Source: an uncultured Prevotellaceae bacterium (lineage in GTDB: Bacteria; Bacteroidota; Bacteroidia; Bacteroidales; Bacteroidaceae). From it: 6,289 nucleotides of DNA. Both the position numbers and the translations under genes were made by a program. The stretch spans positions 1 to 6,289 of the forward strand of contig CADCQC010000302.1 in NCBI GenBank assembly GCA_902803455.1, written 5' to 3'. Within the stretch, counting starts at the first letter, position 1. Every line of letters starts with the position of its first letter. Below are positions 4,038 through 6,289 of this stretch, one piece after another. The notes under the pieces are model-generated. The model worked only from the letters and a program-made list of their open reading frames with translations, was not told the DNA's origin and made no database searches.

Positions 4038-5816
4038 ATGAAAGAATTTTTCAAAATGGTATTCGCCACCATCGTTGGCATCTTGCTTTTCGGTGTCATC
4101 ATGGGCATTTTCGGCATGATGTGTATCGTGGGAATGGTTGCCTCCAGCAGTGGCGTAAAATCTGTGGATGACAACAGTGTCATGGTGCTCAATCTGTCCG
4201 GAACAATGGAAGAGCGCTCACAAAGTGATGTCTATGCCTTTGTCTTGGGCAGTTCACCAAGCAGCATGGGGCTCGACGAAATTCTCAGCGCCATCAAGAA
4301 AGCCAAAGAAAATGAAGACATCAAAGGTATCTACATAGAGGCTGGCATGTTCTCCCCCGACTCTTATGCCTCCCTCCAGGCCATGCGCAACGCCCTCGCC
4401 GACTTCAAGAAGAGCGGCAAGTGGATCATCGCCTACGGCGACAGCTACACCCAGGCGTCCTATTACCTGGCCTCCATCGCCGACAAGGTGTATATCAATC
4501 CAGAAGGTATGCTCGACTGGCATGGTCTGGCCTCAGAGCCTTTCTTCCTCAAAGATGCCTTGGCGAAGTTTGGCGTGAAAGTGCAACTATCGAAAGTCGG
4601 CGCCTACAAGAGTGCTCCCGAGATGCTCACAGCCGACAAGATGAGCGACGCCAACCGCGAGCAGGTGAGCGTTTATCTGAACGGGATTTGGGAAAACATC
4701 CTCAAGGCCGTTTCCGACAGCCGTAAGATTTCCATCGACTCCCTCAATGCCTACGCCGACCGCATGCTGACTTTCAGCACGACAAAGGAACTCATCGACA
4801 AGAAGATGGTCGATGGCGTGATGTATACCGACGAAGTGAAAAAAGAAGTGAAGAAACTGCTCAAACTGGGCGAGGATGAGCAAATCCCACAACTCTTGCT
4901 TGCTGACATGAGTGCGGTGAAAGACAATGGCAATGACGGAGAACAGATCGCTGTCTACTATGCCGTGGGCGACATCGTCGACGGTGGCGCACGCAATATC
5001 ACCAGTAGCGGAGCTGTCATCGACGCCCAAGTGGTGTGCCGCGACCTGGCCAAACTGGCTGAGGACGACGACGTGAAGGCTGTGGTGCTCCGTGTGAACA
5101 GTGGTGGCGGCAGCGCCTACGCCTCTGAACAGATCTGGCACCAGGTGGATGTGCTGAAGAAAAAGAAGCCCATCGTCGTCTCTATGGGTGGCATGGCTGC
5201 CTCTGGAGGATATTATATCAGCTGCAACAGCAACTGGATTGTCGCCGAACCCACCACCATCACCGGCAGCATCGGTATCTTCGGCATGTTTCCTGACTAC
5301 AGCGGTCTGCTGAAGGAGAAACTCGGTGTGAAGTTTGATGAGGTGAAGACCAACAAGAACAGCGGTTTCGGAAGCATGGCCCGTCCTTTCAATGAAGAAG
5401 AGATGAGTTATCTCAACACCTATATCGACCGGGGCTACAAACTGTTCCGCAAACGTGTGGCCGACGGCCGTAAACTCAGCGTGGAGGCCGTGGAGGAGAT
5501 CGCACAGGGCCGTGTATGGCTGGGACAGGACGCCTTGAAGATCAAACTCGTCGACCAACTGGGTGGTCTGGATGCCGCAGTGGCGAAAGCCGCCAAACTG
5601 GCCAAGCTCGACACTTACTACACTTCCGACTATCCCCAAGCCCCCGACATGCTCAGCCAGTTGCTCTCTGGCATGGAGGAGAACCACAACAACTATCTCG
5701 ACGAGAAGTTGCATGACGCATTAGGAGAACTCTACGAGCCCGTGATGCTTCTGCGTGACATCAACCACCATAATGCCATCCAGGCCCGCATTCCATTTAT
5801 CCCCAATATCCGGTAA
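4038..5816 (+). CDS. sppA: Signal peptide peptidase SppA, 67K type
   Basis: The 592-aa protein is of the long, two-domain SppA class. A single N-terminal membrane anchor (about 8-35) is followed by tandem ClpP/crotonase-fold domains. The N-terminal domain has the catalytic lysine K191 in KVGAYKSAPEML (186-197), equivalent to E. coli K209. The C-terminal domain has VNSGGGSAYASE (353-364), the nucleophile S389 in SMGGMAASGGYYIS (382-395), equivalent to E. coli S409, and ITGSIGIFG (408-416). Both members of the Ser/Lys dyad are present, so it should be active. As known for the family, it forms a membrane-anchored tetramer that degrades cleaved signal peptides left in the inner membrane. The start is the first ATG after the promoter; a later ATG (residue 7) would trim the charged N-terminus. 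lpxK follows 8 nt after the stop. Confidence 0.96.
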   Translation: MKEFFKMVFATIVGILLFGVIMGIFGMMCIVGMVASSSGVKSVDDNSVMVLNLSGTMEERSQSDVYAFVLGSSPSSMGLDEILSAIKKAKENEDIKGIYIEAGMFSPDSYASLQAMRNALADFKKSGKWIIAYGDSYTQASYYLASIADKVYINPEGMLDWHGLASEPFFLKDALAKFGVKVQLSKVGAYKSAPEMLTADKMSDANREQVSVYLNGIWENILKAVSDSRKISIDSLNAYADRMLTFSTTKELIDKKMVDGVMYTDEVKKEVKKLLKLGEDEQIPQLLLADMSAVKDNGNDGEQIAVYYAVGDIVDGGARNITSSGAVIDAQVVCRDLAKLAEDDDVKAVVLRVNSGGGSAYASEQIWHQVDVLKKKKPIVVSMGGMAASGGYYISCNSNWIVAEPTTITGSIGIFGMFPDYSGLLKEKLGVKFDEVKTNKNSGFGSMARPFNEEEMSYLNTYIDRGYKLFRKRVADGRKLSVEAVEEIAQGRVWLGQDALKIKLVDQLGGLDAAVAKAAKLAKLDTYYTSDYPQAPDMLSQLLSGMEENHNNYLDEKLHDALGELYEPVMLLRDINHHNAIQARIPFIPNIR

Positions 5817-5824
5817 GACCCGAA

Positions 5825-6289
5825 ATGAAAATCCACAAGAGCCTGCTCCCTTTAGGATGGCTCTATGGCCTGGTAGTGAGCGCCCGCAACCGTCTTTTTG
5901 ATATGGGGGTGCTCCATAGCCAGACATTCGACATGCCCACCATATCGGTAGGCAATCTGGCTGTCGGCGGCACAGGAAAAACACCTCATGTGGAGTATCT
6001 CCTGCGACTGCTTAAAGACACCTATCACGTGGCGGTGCTGAGCCGTGGCTACAAACGGCGCACAAAAGGTTTCGTGCTCGCCAGCGACACATCAACGGCC
6101 AACGACATCGGGGATGAACCGGCACAGATCAAGCACAAATTCCCTGCGGTCACCGTGGCTGTTGATGCCAACCGCTGCGAAGGCATCCAACAACTCACAC
6201 GCCAGACACCGACACAAGTCGTGGTGCTCGACGACGCCTTCCAACACCGTTACGTCTGCCCCGGACTGAGTATCCTCCTGGTCGAACAC
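5825..6289 (+). CDS. lpxK: Tetraacyldisaccharide 4'-kinase LpxK (N-terminal 155 residues, cut by window edge)
   Basis: The frame opens at ATG 5825 and stays open to the last base. The product shows the LpxK pattern: the hydrophobic membrane-associating N-terminus SLLPLGWLYGLVVSARNRLFD (6-26), then the P-loop AVGGTGKT (46-53) within ISVGNLAVGGTGKTPHVEYL, then LSRGYKRRTKGF (72-83), GDEPAQI (96-102), and VVVLDDAFQHR (132-142) containing the conserved Asp pair of the DDxFQH motif. The known reaction is ATP-dependent 4'-phosphorylation of the tetraacyldisaccharide 1-phosphate lipid A precursor on the cytoplasmic face of the inner membrane, giving lipid IVA. The 8-nt gap after sppA and lack of any promoter or terminator between them indicate one operon. 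Roughly the last half of the protein lies beyond the window. Confidence 0.96.
   Translation, partial: MKIHKSLLPLGWLYGLVVSARNRLFDMGVLHSQTFDMPTISVGNLAVGGTGKTPHVEYLLRLLKDTYHVAVLSRGYKRRTKGFVLASDTSTANDIGDEPAQIKHKFPAVTVAVDANRCEGIQQLTRQTPTQVVVLDDAFQHRYVCPGLSILLVEH

Noticed and set aside
4587..5714. 375-codon open frame on the minus strand
   Set aside because: It lies wholly antisense to sppA, whose frame has clear catalytic motifs. The His/Val-rich product is a shadow of GC-rich codon use.

Overview
The window looks like chromosomal DNA from a Bacteroidales bacterium, most likely Prevotella or a close relative. The protein families fit (SppA followed at once by LpxK, MscL, a secreted GH28 pectinase). 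There are no Shine-Dalgarno sequences before the starts, several upstream regions carry a Bacteroidota-type -7 box (TAnnTTTG, often TATTTTTGC), and fairly GC-rich genes are separated by very AT-rich spacers. The genus is an inference; no rRNA or other marker is present.

Layout. Positions 1-108 (minus) are the first 36 codons of a type I glyceraldehyde-3-phosphate dehydrogenase. A 323-bp AT-rich divergent spacer with candidate back-to-back promoters leads to mscL (432-845, plus), which ends in a clear intrinsic terminator (871-914). A well-formed promoter (936-967) then drives a stand-alone UDP-glucuronate 4-epimerase-like gene (1019-2059, plus). A 515-bp convergent spacer packed with repeats separates it from a secreted GH28 polygalacturonase-like gene (2575-3885, minus). 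A 152-bp divergent spacer with a promoter on each strand precedes sppA (4038-5816, plus), and lpxK (from 5825, running off the window end) follows 8 nt later, surely in the same operon.

How the genes relate. These are mostly independent transcription units: glycolysis (GAPDH), osmotic safety valve (MscL), UDP-galacturonate supply for surface glycans (epimerase), pectin breakdown (GH28), and an envelope operon (SppA membrane protease plus the lipid A 4'-kinase LpxK). I see no defence system, transposase, phage gene, CRISPR array, tRNA or rRNA.

The part that ordinary annotation leaves unexplained is the convergent spacer 2060-2574. It contains a 21-bp direct repeat (20/21 identical), a 15-bp perfect long-range inverted repeat, three small hairpins starting exactly 31 bp apart whose stems differ in sequence but remain paired, two perfect tandem 22-bp units containing GAGAACCGTCCCCAAT, a hairpin with a 15-bp perfect stem, and nine perfect copies of a YYTTCAT heptamer with a 21-bp higher-order pattern. 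It may be a pile-up of REP-like non-autonomous elements or a structured 3' UTR. Only genome-wide comparison would tell. I do not claim a new system on present evidence.
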